NCBI GenBank assembly: GCA_963169875.1
Contig: CAUJEL010000048.1
Location: 1-63,831 of the forward strand
DNA length: 63,831 bases
Direction of reading: 5' to 3'
Origin: Candidatus Zhuqueibacterota bacterium
Lineage (GTDB): Bacteria; Zhuqueibacterota; Zhuqueibacteria; Residuimicrobiales; Residuimicrobiaceae
Within the stretch, counting starts at the first letter, position 1; every line of letters begins with the position of its first letter. Shown piece by piece: positions 52,268-61,101 of this stretch. Position numbers and translations under genes: made by a program. The notes below the pieces were generated by a model. That model did no database searches and was not told where the DNA came from. It saw only the letters and a list, made by a program, of their open reading frames with translations.

Positions 52268-52717
52268 ATGAACCAGAATAAACCTTATAACCCTCCAAAC
52301 CAGGGGCCTGATGTTGCCAGGGCGATTGTAGATAAAATTGGCAAACTGGACAACTTGGCTGCGTTGAAGGGACAAGAACTGGTAGACTATGCGAATGATC
52401 TTGGAAAATTTTTAAAAGAAAGAGAGTTGAAAACCAGCCAGATACGCAAATTCCTGGATGCGGTTAAGCGATTAAAATATCTCGAAAGGAATGATAGGGG
52501 CTTTGATTTTCGCAACGAGGCCATGATGATAAAGCCCAAATTGGCTTATGCATCAGGAAGACAGGAAAATCCCAAAAAACCTAATCCAGTGCGGCCGTTG
52601 ATGGACGTTATGAATATTTGTATAGATAAAATTAGGGGCAGAGAAGATTTTGAAAAATTTGGTCAATTTGTCGAGGCTATTGTAGCCTATCACAAATATT
52701 ATGGCGGAAATGAATAG
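52268..52717 (+). CDS. csm2: Csm2, type III-A small subunit
   Basis: A 149-residue helical protein, the small subunit that forms the minor filament of the Csm complex along the crRNA-target duplex. The C-terminal 100 residues are typical (LKTSQIRKFLDAVKRLKYLE, MIKPKLAYASGRQ, FVEAIVAYHKYYGG). GGGAGG lies seven bases before ATG 52268. It sits in the usual order between csm1 and csm3. Confidence 0.93.
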   Translation: MNQNKPYNPPNQGPDVARAIVDKIGKLDNLAALKGQELVDYANDLGKFLKERELKTSQIRKFLDAVKRLKYLERNDRGFDFRNEAMMIKPKLAYASGRQENPKKPNPVRPLMDVMNICIDKIRGREDFEKFGQFVEAIVAYHKYYGGNE

Positions 52718-52731
52718 TAGGAGAATTGATC

Positions 52732-53535
52732 ATGTCAAACGAACGGCAAAAACCAATCATCGGCAAAGTGATTATAAAAGGTTCACTCAAGTGTGAGACC
52801 GGTTTGCATATTGGCAGCTCCAAGGACAACCTGGAAATTGGCGGCTTGGACAGTCAGGTGGTCCGGGATCCTGTTTCCCGCGAACCTTATATCCCAGGCT
52901 CCAGCTTGAGAGGAAAACTGCGCAGTATATTTGAACGCCAGCAGGGGGTGGAATTCAATCGTGATAGTGGACAAGGCGTTTACAGGCACGAATGTACAGA
53001 TAAAACTTGTCCGGTTTGCCGGCTTTTCGGGGCAACAGGGAGCAAAGAGGGCGAAAATCAGCCCGCACGGCTGGCTATCCGCGATATCCGGTTGACGGGT
53101 GAGAGTAGAAAAATGCTGGAATCGATCGATACCGGCTTGCAATATACCGAACTCAAATTTGAAAATGCACTGGATCGAATAACTGCATCAGCAAATCCGC
53201 GCCAGATCGAACGTGTGCCAGCCGGCGCTGAATTCGACTTTGAAATGGTTTATACGGTTGAGACGCAAGATAAAGAACAAGTTGTGAAGGACCTGCAACA
53301 TATCATCGGTCTTTTGAATATGCTCCAGGACGATAGCCTCGGCGGGCATGGCGCCAGGGGTTATGGCAAGGTCACCATTAACTTCAGCAAAGACAAACCA
53401 GCTTTTCAGATTCGAAAGACCGGATTTTATACTGGCCAGGATAAAATCCAGAATGAAAAGCACTTTATCGTGGAAACGATGGACCAGGCATTGTCGGACG
53501 TGATAAATATGGCCATTTTCCTGGATCTCCATTGA
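52732..53535 (+). CDS. csm3: Csm3, RAMP backbone subunit and target RNase
   Basis: A 267-residue RAMP protein that polymerises along the crRNA and cuts target RNA every six nucleotides. The catalytic aspartate is expected in EIGGLDSQVVRDPVSREPYI (GLD-x-x-VxRDP). PGSSLRGKLRSIFE is the RAMP motif, and DDSLGGHGARGYGKVTI is the glycine-rich loop. Cysteines in CTDKTCPVCRLFGATG are typical of Csm3. The ATG at 52732 lies behind GGAG. Confidence 0.95.
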   Translation: MSNERQKPIIGKVIIKGSLKCETGLHIGSSKDNLEIGGLDSQVVRDPVSREPYIPGSSLRGKLRSIFERQQGVEFNRDSGQGVYRHECTDKTCPVCRLFGATGSKEGENQPARLAIRDIRLTGESRKMLESIDTGLQYTELKFENALDRITASANPRQIERVPAGAEFDFEMVYTVETQDKEQVVKDLQHIIGLLNMLQDDSLGGHGARGYGKVTINFSKDKPAFQIRKTGFYTGQDKIQNEKHFIVETMDQALSDVINMAIFLDLH

Positions 53536-53548
53536 GGAGCAAATTCCT

Positions 53549-54496
53549 ATGCCCGATTTATTATTGAAGTTTAATTTTAGCTCACCTCTGCGTATAGGCC
53601 GTGAAGAGATCGATTTGCAGGGCATCGCTGATGGCTTGCATTCGGACACGCTCTTCAGTGCCGTTTGTCACACGCTGGCAGAGCTCTATGGACATGCCTG
53701 GGTTGATGAATGGTTGAGCAAATATTGTCAAAAGCCGGATTTTTTGCTTTCTTCGGCATTCCCATATTACCAGAATACCTGTTTTTTACCCAGGCCCTAT
53801 CTGCCAGCCCCTGAAGGCGTTGCCAATGCCAGTGACCCCAAATTTTTCAAAAAATTACGCTGGATAAGCGTTGCAGCGCTGACAAAATGGCTGCACGACA
53901 ACGCCATGGATGTTGAGGTTGTCCAAGGGGAGCATAATTCGACGAAAAGTGCGTTCATAGAGTACACACTACCCCGGGTCGCCCTGGATCGTGTCACCAA
54001 TGCATCAAATATCTATTATTGTTCGCAGCTGAGTTTCCAGCCGCAAGGCGGTTTGTATTGTCTGCTCAGACTCATCAACCCGGATTTTCAAGCCGTGCTG
54101 GAAGGCGCTTTTGCCTATCTGGGCGAATGTGGACTGGGCAGTGAACGCAGCAATGGTTATGGCCGGTTTGAGCCCGTCTGGGAAAATCCCGGCGCCGACT
54201 GGGCAACATTGCTTAAAGCCCAGGGCGACCGCCACTATCTGCTGAGCCTCTATCATCCAAAAGAAGATGAAAAAATATCAGAGAGCGCCCAATATGGTCT
54301 GCTGCATCGCCGCGGCTGGTTTTACAGCGTGAGCACAGGTAAGCAATACAAACGCCGCAGTGCGTGGATGCTGCAAGAAGGCAGCATTTTGGTTGCGCAA
54401 CCACAGGGACACTTGCTGGACGTCACGCCCTCTGTTTGCTCAGCGGAGCATCATCGCATTTTTCGGTGTGGGCTGGCCTTAAGTCTGCAATTCTAG
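53549..54496 (+). CDS. csm4: Csm4, RAMP cap subunit
   Basis: A 315-residue RAMP protein that holds the 5' tag of the crRNA next to Cas10. GREEIDLQGIADGLHSDTLF, FSSAFPYYQN-type region and the glycine-rich YLGECGLGSERSNGYGRFE fit the family. Gap to csm3 is 13 bases, and it is 11 bases before csm5, as expected for one operon. Confidence 0.93.
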   Translation: MPDLLLKFNFSSPLRIGREEIDLQGIADGLHSDTLFSAVCHTLAELYGHAWVDEWLSKYCQKPDFLLSSAFPYYQNTCFLPRPYLPAPEGVANASDPKFFKKLRWISVAALTKWLHDNAMDVEVVQGEHNSTKSAFIEYTLPRVALDRVTNASNIYYCSQLSFQPQGGLYCLLRLINPDFQAVLEGAFAYLGECGLGSERSNGYGRFEPVWENPGADWATLLKAQGDRHYLLSLYHPKEDEKISESAQYGLLHRRGWFYSVSTGKQYKRRSAWMLQEGSILVAQPQGHLLDVTPSVCSAEHHRIFRCGLALSLQF

Positions 54497-54507
54497 GGAA
54501 AAATATT

Positions 54508-55671
54508 ATGAAATTATCCTTGCGAACCACTACGCCCCTGCATATCGGGGGCTCGAATGTGCTGACTCCTATGGATTTTGTGCAGCATGCCACTTTTTTA
54601 TATGTCATTGGAGAAGGCAAGTTAGCGGCTGTTTTAGGACAGCATCATTTGATAGATGATTTCGTCACTGAGATGGCTCAATCGGGGCGAAATTTTAATC
54701 TCACCCGTTATCTGCAAAAAAAAGGTCTGCTCACTCCAGAAATCATCGAAGCGGTTTCATTGTACAAATCCAGACTGTTGAGTAATGAACCCAGGGAAGT
54801 CCGCACTTTTATCCGAGATGCTTTTGCCCGGCCATTCGTCCCCGGTTCTTCCATCAAAGGGGCTTTGCGTACAGGTGTTCTTTACAAGGTTTTAAAAAGC
54901 CTGCCGCAAGGAGAAAGAGACAGACGATTGCTGCAGCCGGTGAAACAGAATCTGCTGCAGATTAGGGAAGACAAAGATAAATGCGCAAGTATTGGCTCGC
55001 GTTTTTCTACAGAGCGCTACAAGAAAAATTTTACGAAGGATCTGGAAAAGGATTTGATGCAAGGCTATGATTTGCCGGGAAACCCGGGACAGGCAGACCC
55101 AAAATATGATTTGTTTCGCTGCCTCAAAGTGCGTGATTGCGCCCCGCTTTCTGCGAACGCCCTGGCGATTTACCCTGTGCGGATTTACAGTGCACGGCGG
55201 CAAGATATAAAAAAGGACACAGTCATCCTGGCCGAGTGTTTTCCTGCCGGCCAATCCTTTACGTGTGAAATCCTCTTCGATGAGAACCTTTGGCATGATT
55301 TTTCTGCATCCAACAAAACTACTCATTGGGGGGTACCCCTGTCGCAATTCGATGCCTGGCTGCGCGAACCCTGGTCATGCCTGCGTGAGATGTGCCAGGA
55401 TGTGATCAGTCATGAGCGCACGTTTTTTGAAAAAGAGTTTGGCATCGAAGACTCTTTTCTGCAGAATGCGGATTTGCGCCTGGGATGGGGCGGCGGACTT
55501 TTATCTGCTTCGATCAGTCTGCTTTTGCCGCCTGATTTGCGCCGTGAAATGCGCAATCTGTTGTTTGTCCCCAGGGATGACGCGCCTGCGCCCAAATCGA
55601 GAAAAGTGATTGAACGAAACGATGAGCCCTTCTATTCAATGGGTTGGCTCAAAATCGATCAACCGAAGTAA
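54508..55671 (+). CDS. csm5: Csm5, RAMP subunit at the crRNA 3' end
   Basis: A 387-residue RAMP protein capping the 3' side of the Csm filament and linked to crRNA maturation. It begins MKLSLRTTTPLHIGGSNVL, and FARPFVPGSSIKGALRTGVL is the Csm5 signature. NADLRLGWGGGLLSASISLL near the end is the glycine-rich loop. The open frame extends back to 54364 only as an overlap with csm4. ATG 54508 is the family-consistent start. Confidence 0.94.
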   Translation: MKLSLRTTTPLHIGGSNVLTPMDFVQHATFLYVIGEGKLAAVLGQHHLIDDFVTEMAQSGRNFNLTRYLQKKGLLTPEIIEAVSLYKSRLLSNEPREVRTFIRDAFARPFVPGSSIKGALRTGVLYKVLKSLPQGERDRRLLQPVKQNLLQIREDKDKCASIGSRFSTERYKKNFTKDLEKDLMQGYDLPGNPGQADPKYDLFRCLKVRDCAPLSANALAIYPVRIYSARRQDIKKDTVILAECFPAGQSFTCEILFDENLWHDFSASNKTTHWGVPLSQFDAWLREPWSCLREMCQDVISHERTFFEKEFGIEDSFLQNADLRLGWGGGLLSASISLLLPPDLRREMRNLLFVPRDDAPAPKSRKVIERNDEPFYSMGWLKIDQPK

Positions 55672-55687
55672 TGAAGGAACTATTCGC

Positions 55688-57175
55688 ATGGCTTACACCC
55701 TTTTTTATATGGTTGGTAAATCCGACGTGCAAATCAACCAAATGCCAGTCAAGCAGGAATATTGGCAAGTCTGTCAGCAGTTAAAAAAGCTTGTTTTGAA
55801 ATCCAAACCTGCGGATGTCGATTATGATGTTCTAAATGGTCGTATCAGGTTTTTGCAAACGCAGGAAATTCACATACAAGATGACACCATCCCTGTTGCC
55901 TCGGTCGATTTTCCCATCTTTGCTGCGCTGACAAAAAAGCTGAAACCGTCACCTGACCAATATCTCATAATTGCCACGCAACAAAAAAGCAGGCAACACC
56001 GTCAGAGCGATACCTGGCAGGCTGCAGAATTATTGGCGATATTATTAAAAAAAACGCACCCACAAACCATGGTTGAAATGGTTAAAATTGATAAAAATCC
56101 AAGTGACTATGACCTCATGGCGGATTTTTTTGCGGAATTTACCCGATCACATAGAAAGGCCCTTACCAACAGCCTGCAGAATTACTATTGCTTGAGTTCT
56201 GGCACACCAGCCATGATTTTATCTTTCAGTTTGGCGGTGTTGCCTTATAATCTGATTTATCATTATGTGCCCAACGACAAGCGTCACACCGCAAAAGTGA
56301 TACGTCAATTCGACGAATTCAGAAAAAAGCAGTATGCACAACAAATCGACATTCTGATTGGCAGTTTTCATTATGCAACAGCGCTGCAAATAATTGGCGA
56401 GTCACCATTTCGCAACGATGATGTGTTGGTTCAGATCGTCAGTGCGTTGGATGCACGACAGAGGTTTGCATGGTCTGAGACGATAAAAATATCCAGACAA
56501 ATTGAACCTTCCGCCCAAAAATATTTTTCGTGGATTTCCCATCTGCAGAATCAGGATATTGGATATTATTTGCTGGAGATGCTGGCAAGGATAGAGTTGG
56601 CGATCAGCCAGAAAGACCTCCAGGTGACCCTGGCATGGCTTTTTAATATTCTGGAGAATTGCAGAAATTTACTCCTGCAAAAATATATTGGTATTGAAAT
56701 TAAGCCCGTGAAGAAAGATAAAAAAAACACCTTTCCTGCATGGGAAAAATATATCAATACTTCAGGATTATTTGCCGACAATGAAAAGGATGATTTGTTA
56801 TTTTTTGGCCCAAGCCGGACAAATGTATTAAAGGTTTTGAAAAGGAAACTTTTATTAATGAACCAAGATGTAACTATTTCTGAAAAAGATAAAACTAATC
56901 TGAAGGCTGTCATTGATTTTCTAAAAAAAGTGGAAAGTAACATCAACCTGGAAGATGGCAGCAATAAATCGTTGCAGCAGCTTAGAAATGAGGGCCCCTT
57001 CGCCCATGGCATTCATGGAATAGAACAGGGCTTGTTTGAACAGATTTGGCCCGGTTCGGGCGTGCACGGTTTTTTGCATGAATTAAAAGATTTTGTCAGC
57101 AGGCTCACGCCGATCCCATATAAAGAAAATCCCTTTCAAAAACTTAACACCATCATAAAGACGCATCTTCACTAG
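55688..57175 (+). CDS. csm6: Csm6-like CARF-HEPN ribonuclease
   Basis: A 495-residue protein. The N-terminal CARF-type Rossmann fold (YTLFYMVGKSDVQ, YLIIATQQKSRQ, YYCLSSGTPAMILSFSLAVL) would bind cyclic oligoadenylate from Cas10. The C-terminal half is helical with the HEPN ribonuclease motif LRNEGPFAHGIHGIE (Arg433-x6-His440). Together they make a cOA-activated, non-specific RNase that causes dormancy during infection. The start is ATG 55688 behind AAGGA; the frame upstream overlaps csm5. Its length (a little above classical Csm6) leaves room for a divergent linker. Confidence 0.9.
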   Translation: MAYTLFYMVGKSDVQINQMPVKQEYWQVCQQLKKLVLKSKPADVDYDVLNGRIRFLQTQEIHIQDDTIPVASVDFPIFAALTKKLKPSPDQYLIIATQQKSRQHRQSDTWQAAELLAILLKKTHPQTMVEMVKIDKNPSDYDLMADFFAEFTRSHRKALTNSLQNYYCLSSGTPAMILSFSLAVLPYNLIYHYVPNDKRHTAKVIRQFDEFRKKQYAQQIDILIGSFHYATALQIIGESPFRNDDVLVQIVSALDARQRFAWSETIKISRQIEPSAQKYFSWISHLQNQDIGYYLLEMLARIELAISQKDLQVTLAWLFNILENCRNLLLQKYIGIEIKPVKKDKKNTFPAWEKYINTSGLFADNEKDDLLFFGPSRTNVLKVLKRKLLLMNQDVTISEKDKTNLKAVIDFLKKVESNINLEDGSNKSLQQLRNEGPFAHGIHGIEQGLFEQIWPGSGVHGFLHELKDFVSRLTPIPYKENPFQKLNTIIKTHLH

Positions 57176-57184
57176 AAAGTCATT

Positions 57185-58147
57185 ATGCTGATTGATTATT
57201 CGCAACTCCAATTACCGGTTGCCAGGCTAAGATTTGTTTTTACCGCGATAACGCCGCTTTTTTTGCCCGAATATACCGGTTCCACATTCAGAGGCAGCTT
57301 TGGCACGGCATTCAAAAAAATCTGCTGCGCCGCACCCCAGCGTCCTGCCTGCCCCGGATGTCCCTTCCTGGGCGATTGCGCCTATGCTTACATCTTTGAA
57401 ACACCGCAAACAGGCCAATCCGCACTGCAGGCCACCAACCTGCCGCATCCATTCGTGTTTGAACCGCCGCTCAGCCAGGAGCGCTCAACCATAGAGGCCG
57501 GAGAACAACTGCAATGCGGCATGGTGCTTGTGGGCCGGGCCATCGAACACCTTTTTCATTTTGTGCTGGTTTGGCATGAAATGGGACGTCAGGGGATCGG
57601 AAAACAACGCGGGCGTTTTACGTTGGACGCCGTATACAATGAAAGAAATGAATGCATTTATCAAACAACGACAGGCATCCTGAAAAACAATCTCTGGGTG
57701 CGGCAACCGCTTGATTTCGTGGATGACACTGCTCCATCCGGATGCACGCTTGAAATACATACCCCTCTGCGTATCACCGAGATGGGAAAACTGTGCCGCG
57801 ACGTCTCATTTTCACTGTTCTGGCGCAATCTTCTGCGCCGCGCTTCCTTGTTGGCCTCTGTGCATACGCCGCAAACGTGGGAACTGGATTACACAGCCAT
57901 CATTTCTGAGTCGGAAAAGATATCTGTTACCAGAAGAAATTTGCGCTGGTGGGATTGGGAACGCTATTCCAACCGGCAGCAGCGGCGTATGCAGTTGGGT
58001 GGTATGGTGGGAAAAATGAAACTTACGGGTGATTTGGCGTTGTTTTGGCCCTTGCTCTGTTTCGGGCAATATATCCATGTGGGTAAAAATACCACCTTTG
58101 GCATGGGAAATTATACTCTGCAATCGCTTTTTTCGGAGGAGCACTGA
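57185..58147 (+). CDS. cas6: Cas6 pre-crRNA endoribonuclease
   Basis: A 320-residue RAMP nuclease that cuts within the repeat RNA. LFLPEYTGSTFRGSFGTAFK opens the first ferredoxin fold. A cysteine-rich CCAAPQRPACPGCPFLGDC stretch and YIFE follow, typical of the DUF2276-type Cas6. The C-terminal glycine-rich loop is HVGKNTTFGMGNYTL. The repeat in the array can fold a CCAG/CTGG hairpin just before an 8-base ATTGCGAC tag, a sensible Cas6 site. The start is ATG 57185; the ribosome site is weak. Confidence 0.93.
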   Translation: MLIDYSQLQLPVARLRFVFTAITPLFLPEYTGSTFRGSFGTAFKKICCAAPQRPACPGCPFLGDCAYAYIFETPQTGQSALQATNLPHPFVFEPPLSQERSTIEAGEQLQCGMVLVGRAIEHLFHFVLVWHEMGRQGIGKQRGRFTLDAVYNERNECIYQTTTGILKNNLWVRQPLDFVDDTAPSGCTLEIHTPLRITEMGKLCRDVSFSLFWRNLLRRASLLASVHTPQTWELDYTAIISESEKISVTRRNLRWWDWERYSNRQQRRMQLGGMVGKMKLTGDLALFWPLLCFGQYIHVGKNTTFGMGNYTLQSLFSEEH

Positions 58148-58163
58148 CTCATGAGGTAAAACC

Positions 58164-61088
58164 ATGAAAAGTGATTCATTGTGGCTGAAAATTACAGATC
58201 AGAATAATTTTTACCGGGCCTGGGAACGTCTGCGAGCTAATATGGGCGCGCCGGGAATTGACCGGACTACCATAGCCGATTTTGCCGCGCAAGAAGAAGC
58301 CAACTTGACGCTTCTGCAAAAAATGGTGCAGGAAGAAGCCTATGCACCACTTCCCTTTCTTACGTTCGTCCAAAATAAAAATGGCAAACAACGCACACTT
58401 CACATCCCTGCGTTGCGCGATCGGTTGGTACAGTATGCTGTACTGCAAATAATCGAACCGGTCCTTGAAAAACTGTTTTTGCCTTGCTCGTATGCTTACC
58501 GTCGGGAAAGATCCGCCATAAAAGCCGCAGAAAGGGTGGAGCGCTGGATCAAAAAAGGCAAGAAATGGTTTTACGATGCGGACATTGAACAGTTTTTTGA
58601 TTCCATCGATCGCACGCTTCTCGCCACCCAATTGGGAAAATATCTGCCTGAGCAAAAACTGGTCAAGCTGATCATGTTGCCGGTCCATGCCTACGCAACA
58701 GCCAACCACGCCGGGATTCCTCAGGGTATGATCTTGTCGCCCATTCTTTCCAATCTCTATCTTCATGAGTTTGATCAAAGCATGCAATCTGACAGGCATA
58801 GTTATTTGCGTTACTCCGATAATCTGCTTGCCCTATGCGATGATGAAGAGCATGCTTCCGAAATTTGGCAGCAGGTGCAGGTGCAATTATCTGCGTTAAG
58901 ACTTGCGCTCAATGAGAAGAAAACGTCGACTGGTCCCATAGATGCGGGTTTTGTTTTTTTGGGATTTCATTTCGATGCGAGAGGCCGGAGGCCGGCTTCG
59001 AGTTCCTGGAAGCAATTGCAGGATAATATCCAACACACGCTGCAAAACAGTCATGCTTACACACAAACCAAAATGACGGAGAAATTGGAACAGATCATTC
59101 GCGGTTGGCTTAACTATTTCCAGTTGCCTGACCACCCCGAGTCGTGGTCCACCCATGCTGCGGAGCCATCCAATTCTTTTGATCCCATTGGCACTATAAT
59201 TTATCGTGCTGCTGTGGCGCTGCACAAGGGTGACTTTGCCGCTGCTCAGGAAACACTGTCGCAATGCACGGAGCCTATTCAATCCGCCGATATCAATTGG
59301 CAATGGGGTTTCATCTGTCAGCAACTCGGTTTGGAAGCCGAAGCCAGGGATAGCTACATCTCCGCGTTGCGGGAAAATCCCGACCAGGCAGATGCCTCAC
59401 TGGGGCTGGGTTTAATCTACCTTCAGGAAGGCCAATACGACAAGGCGATCAGGTTTTTGCAAAAAGCAGTCAGCTTGCAGCCGCAGACGGCATTCGCCCA
59501 TTTTGCATTGGGTCTTGCATTGCAAAAATACAATCTGCATGGCGCCGCCCGCAAGTCTTTCCTGCAGGCGGCGCAGTTAGACCCGCAGTTGTCCCAACTG
59601 CCTGAGGCATCCTCTGTTGAGGAGGACCAAAACGTAAAAGGCTATTCGTTCACACAGCAAGATATTGAAACGCTGCAGCATCTGTTCATTGGCCGCGAAG
59701 GCGTTTTCGCCCGTCAATGGTTGCATGATGACGGCCGCATCGGTTACAGCACGCACCGCCAGCCTCTTACCACGGATGAGTGGTCAAAACATTTGCGCGG
59801 TGAGCAAACACTCGGATTATATCCGGTTCGTGCTGACCAGACATCATTTTTGCTTGTCATTGACCTGGATCTGAGCAAACAGGTTCTGGGCGAATTTATT
59901 CACAAGGAGAGTGATCGGGCTGCCTGGATGGATTTAGTACTGCAGGATGCCATCCGGCTGCAAAAGCAGACCAATCAGTTAAAAATGCCTTCCTATATTG
60001 AAGATTCTGGTTCCAAAGGTTTGCATCTCTGGTATTTTTTTAATGAACCCTTGCCCGCAAATGACATGGGGTTGTTTTGCAAAAGACTATTCGACCTCGC
60101 CGGGAGACCACCTGAAGGCGTAAGCCGTGAAGCTTTTCCGCACAAAGGCGAAACCGCTTCAGGATTGGGGTGTCTCATCAAATTGCCTTTCGGTATTCAT
60201 CAGTCCAGTGGCCGCAGGTGTCTTTTCATGGAAGCCTCCGGCAAATACAATGCCAGCTGGCTCTACCCTTTGCCAGCGCCCGAGCGCATCAGCGCCAATG
60301 CTTTTTATGAGGCTTTGGCGAAACTAGGTGCTGGCACGTCGCACTCTCCTGCGGATGTGGAAAATGCATTAGAAATTGCATCTGTTCAGGAAGTATTGCA
60401 GGGATGCCATGTCTTGCGTTATCTAAAAGAAAAAGCGCAAAAAGAAGGCCGCCTGAATCATCTGGAGCGCCTGACTTTTTTGGGCACCCTCGGCTATATG
60501 GGGGAAGATGGCCGGAACGCGCTGCATGCCGTGATGCGGCACACCATAAACTATAACTTTCGCATCACTGACCGCTGGAGTACACGATTGAAAGGGAATC
60601 CGCTCAGTTGCCCGAAAATCCGGCAATGGCATCAGGATATCACGCCTGCGGTCGGCTGCTATTGCAAGCTGGCTCAACCCGAAGGATGTTATCCCTCGCC
60701 GTTGTTGCATGGCAAAAGCGGCGACTATGCGCGGTTGCTGCGGAAGCAAGCCAGGTCACAAGCGATTGTGCAGATCGAGGCGCCTTTGGACAAGGACGAA
60801 GACAGGTCGAGCGGCGGCGCAACACTTCAAACACCAGGCATCCATCCTGAAGGAGAGACAGTAGTAAAGCATGCACCGGCAGTGGATCCAAAAGAACTGG
60901 ACGCATTGGTTCGTCAGTTCATCAAGATAAAAAAAGAGGAACGGCAGCTCGAAGGAAAGAGACAAGAACTGGAAAGACGTCTGAATCAGTGGTTTGAGAA
61001 TACTGGTTGCGAGGAGTTACCAACAGCATTTGGCAAACTGCGCCGTGTGGATCGCGAACACAGCGTCAGTTGGATCATAGAGATATAG
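58164..61088 (+). CDS. Reverse transcriptase-TPR-primase/polymerase fusion (CRISPR-associated, RT-CAPP type)
   Basis: A 974-residue multidomain protein. Residues 1-330 are a group II intron/Cas-type RT: motif A FYDADIEQFFDSID (Asp140), GIPQGMILSPILSNLYL, then RYSDN (217-220 YSDN where YxDD is usual), GFVFLGFHF and IIRGWLNYF (thumb). Residues about 345-480 are TPR-like helical repeats (ADASLGLGLIYLQEGQYDKA). Residues about 495-720 are an archaeo-eukaryotic primase-polymerase: FLLVIDLDLSK (Asp567, Asp569), SGSKGLHLW (His621) and KLPFGIHQSSGRR (motif III). Residues 740-850 carry Cys748, Cys816, Cys832/834 and Cys842, like the PriL iron-sulfur domain. A C-terminal coiled coil follows. It lies between cas6 and cas1, 13 bases before cas1, so a role in spacer acquisition is likely. 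Confidence 0.92.
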   Translation: MKSDSLWLKITDQNNFYRAWERLRANMGAPGIDRTTIADFAAQEEANLTLLQKMVQEEAYAPLPFLTFVQNKNGKQRTLHIPALRDRLVQYAVLQIIEPVLEKLFLPCSYAYRRERSAIKAAERVERWIKKGKKWFYDADIEQFFDSIDRTLLATQLGKYLPEQKLVKLIMLPVHAYATANHAGIPQGMILSPILSNLYLHEFDQSMQSDRHSYLRYSDNLLALCDDEEHASEIWQQVQVQLSALRLALNEKKTSTGPIDAGFVFLGFHFDARGRRPASSSWKQLQDNIQHTLQNSHAYTQTKMTEKLEQIIRGWLNYFQLPDHPESWSTHAAEPSNSFDPIGTIIYRAAVALHKGDFAAAQETLSQCTEPIQSADINWQWGFICQQLGLEAEARDSYISALRENPDQADASLGLGLIYLQEGQYDKAIRFLQKAVSLQPQTAFAHFALGLALQKYNLHGAARKSFLQAAQLDPQLSQLPEASSVEEDQNVKGYSFTQQDIETLQHLFIGREGVFARQWLHDDGRIGYSTHRQPLTTDEWSKHLRGEQTLGLYPVRADQTSFLLVIDLDLSKQVLGEFIHKESDRAAWMDLVLQDAIRLQKQTNQLKMPSYIEDSGSKGLHLWYFFNEPLPANDMGLFCKRLFDLAGRPPEGVSREAFPHKGETASGLGCLIKLPFGIHQSSGRRCLFMEASGKYNASWLYPLPAPERISANAFYEALAKLGAGTSHSPADVENALEIASVQEVLQGCHVLRYLKEKAQKEGRLNHLERLTFLGTLGYMGEDGRNALHAVMRHTINYNFRITDRWSTRLKGNPLSCPKIRQWHQDITPAVGCYCKLAQPEGCYPSPLLHGKSGDYARLLRKQARSQAIVQIEAPLDKDEDRSSGGATLQTPGIHPEGETVVKHAPAVDPKELDALVRQFIKIKKEERQLEGKRQELERRLNQWFENTGCEELPTAFGKLRRVDREHSVSWIIEI

Positions 61089-61101
61089 TGAGTGCGGGCG
61101 A

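Noticed and set aside
58164-61088. Group II intron, retron or diversity-generating retroelement as explanation of the RT
   Set aside because: No intron RNA or endonuclease domain, no msr/msd-like region, no template/variable repeat pair nearby; the gene lies in the cas operon and is fused to a primase-polymerase.
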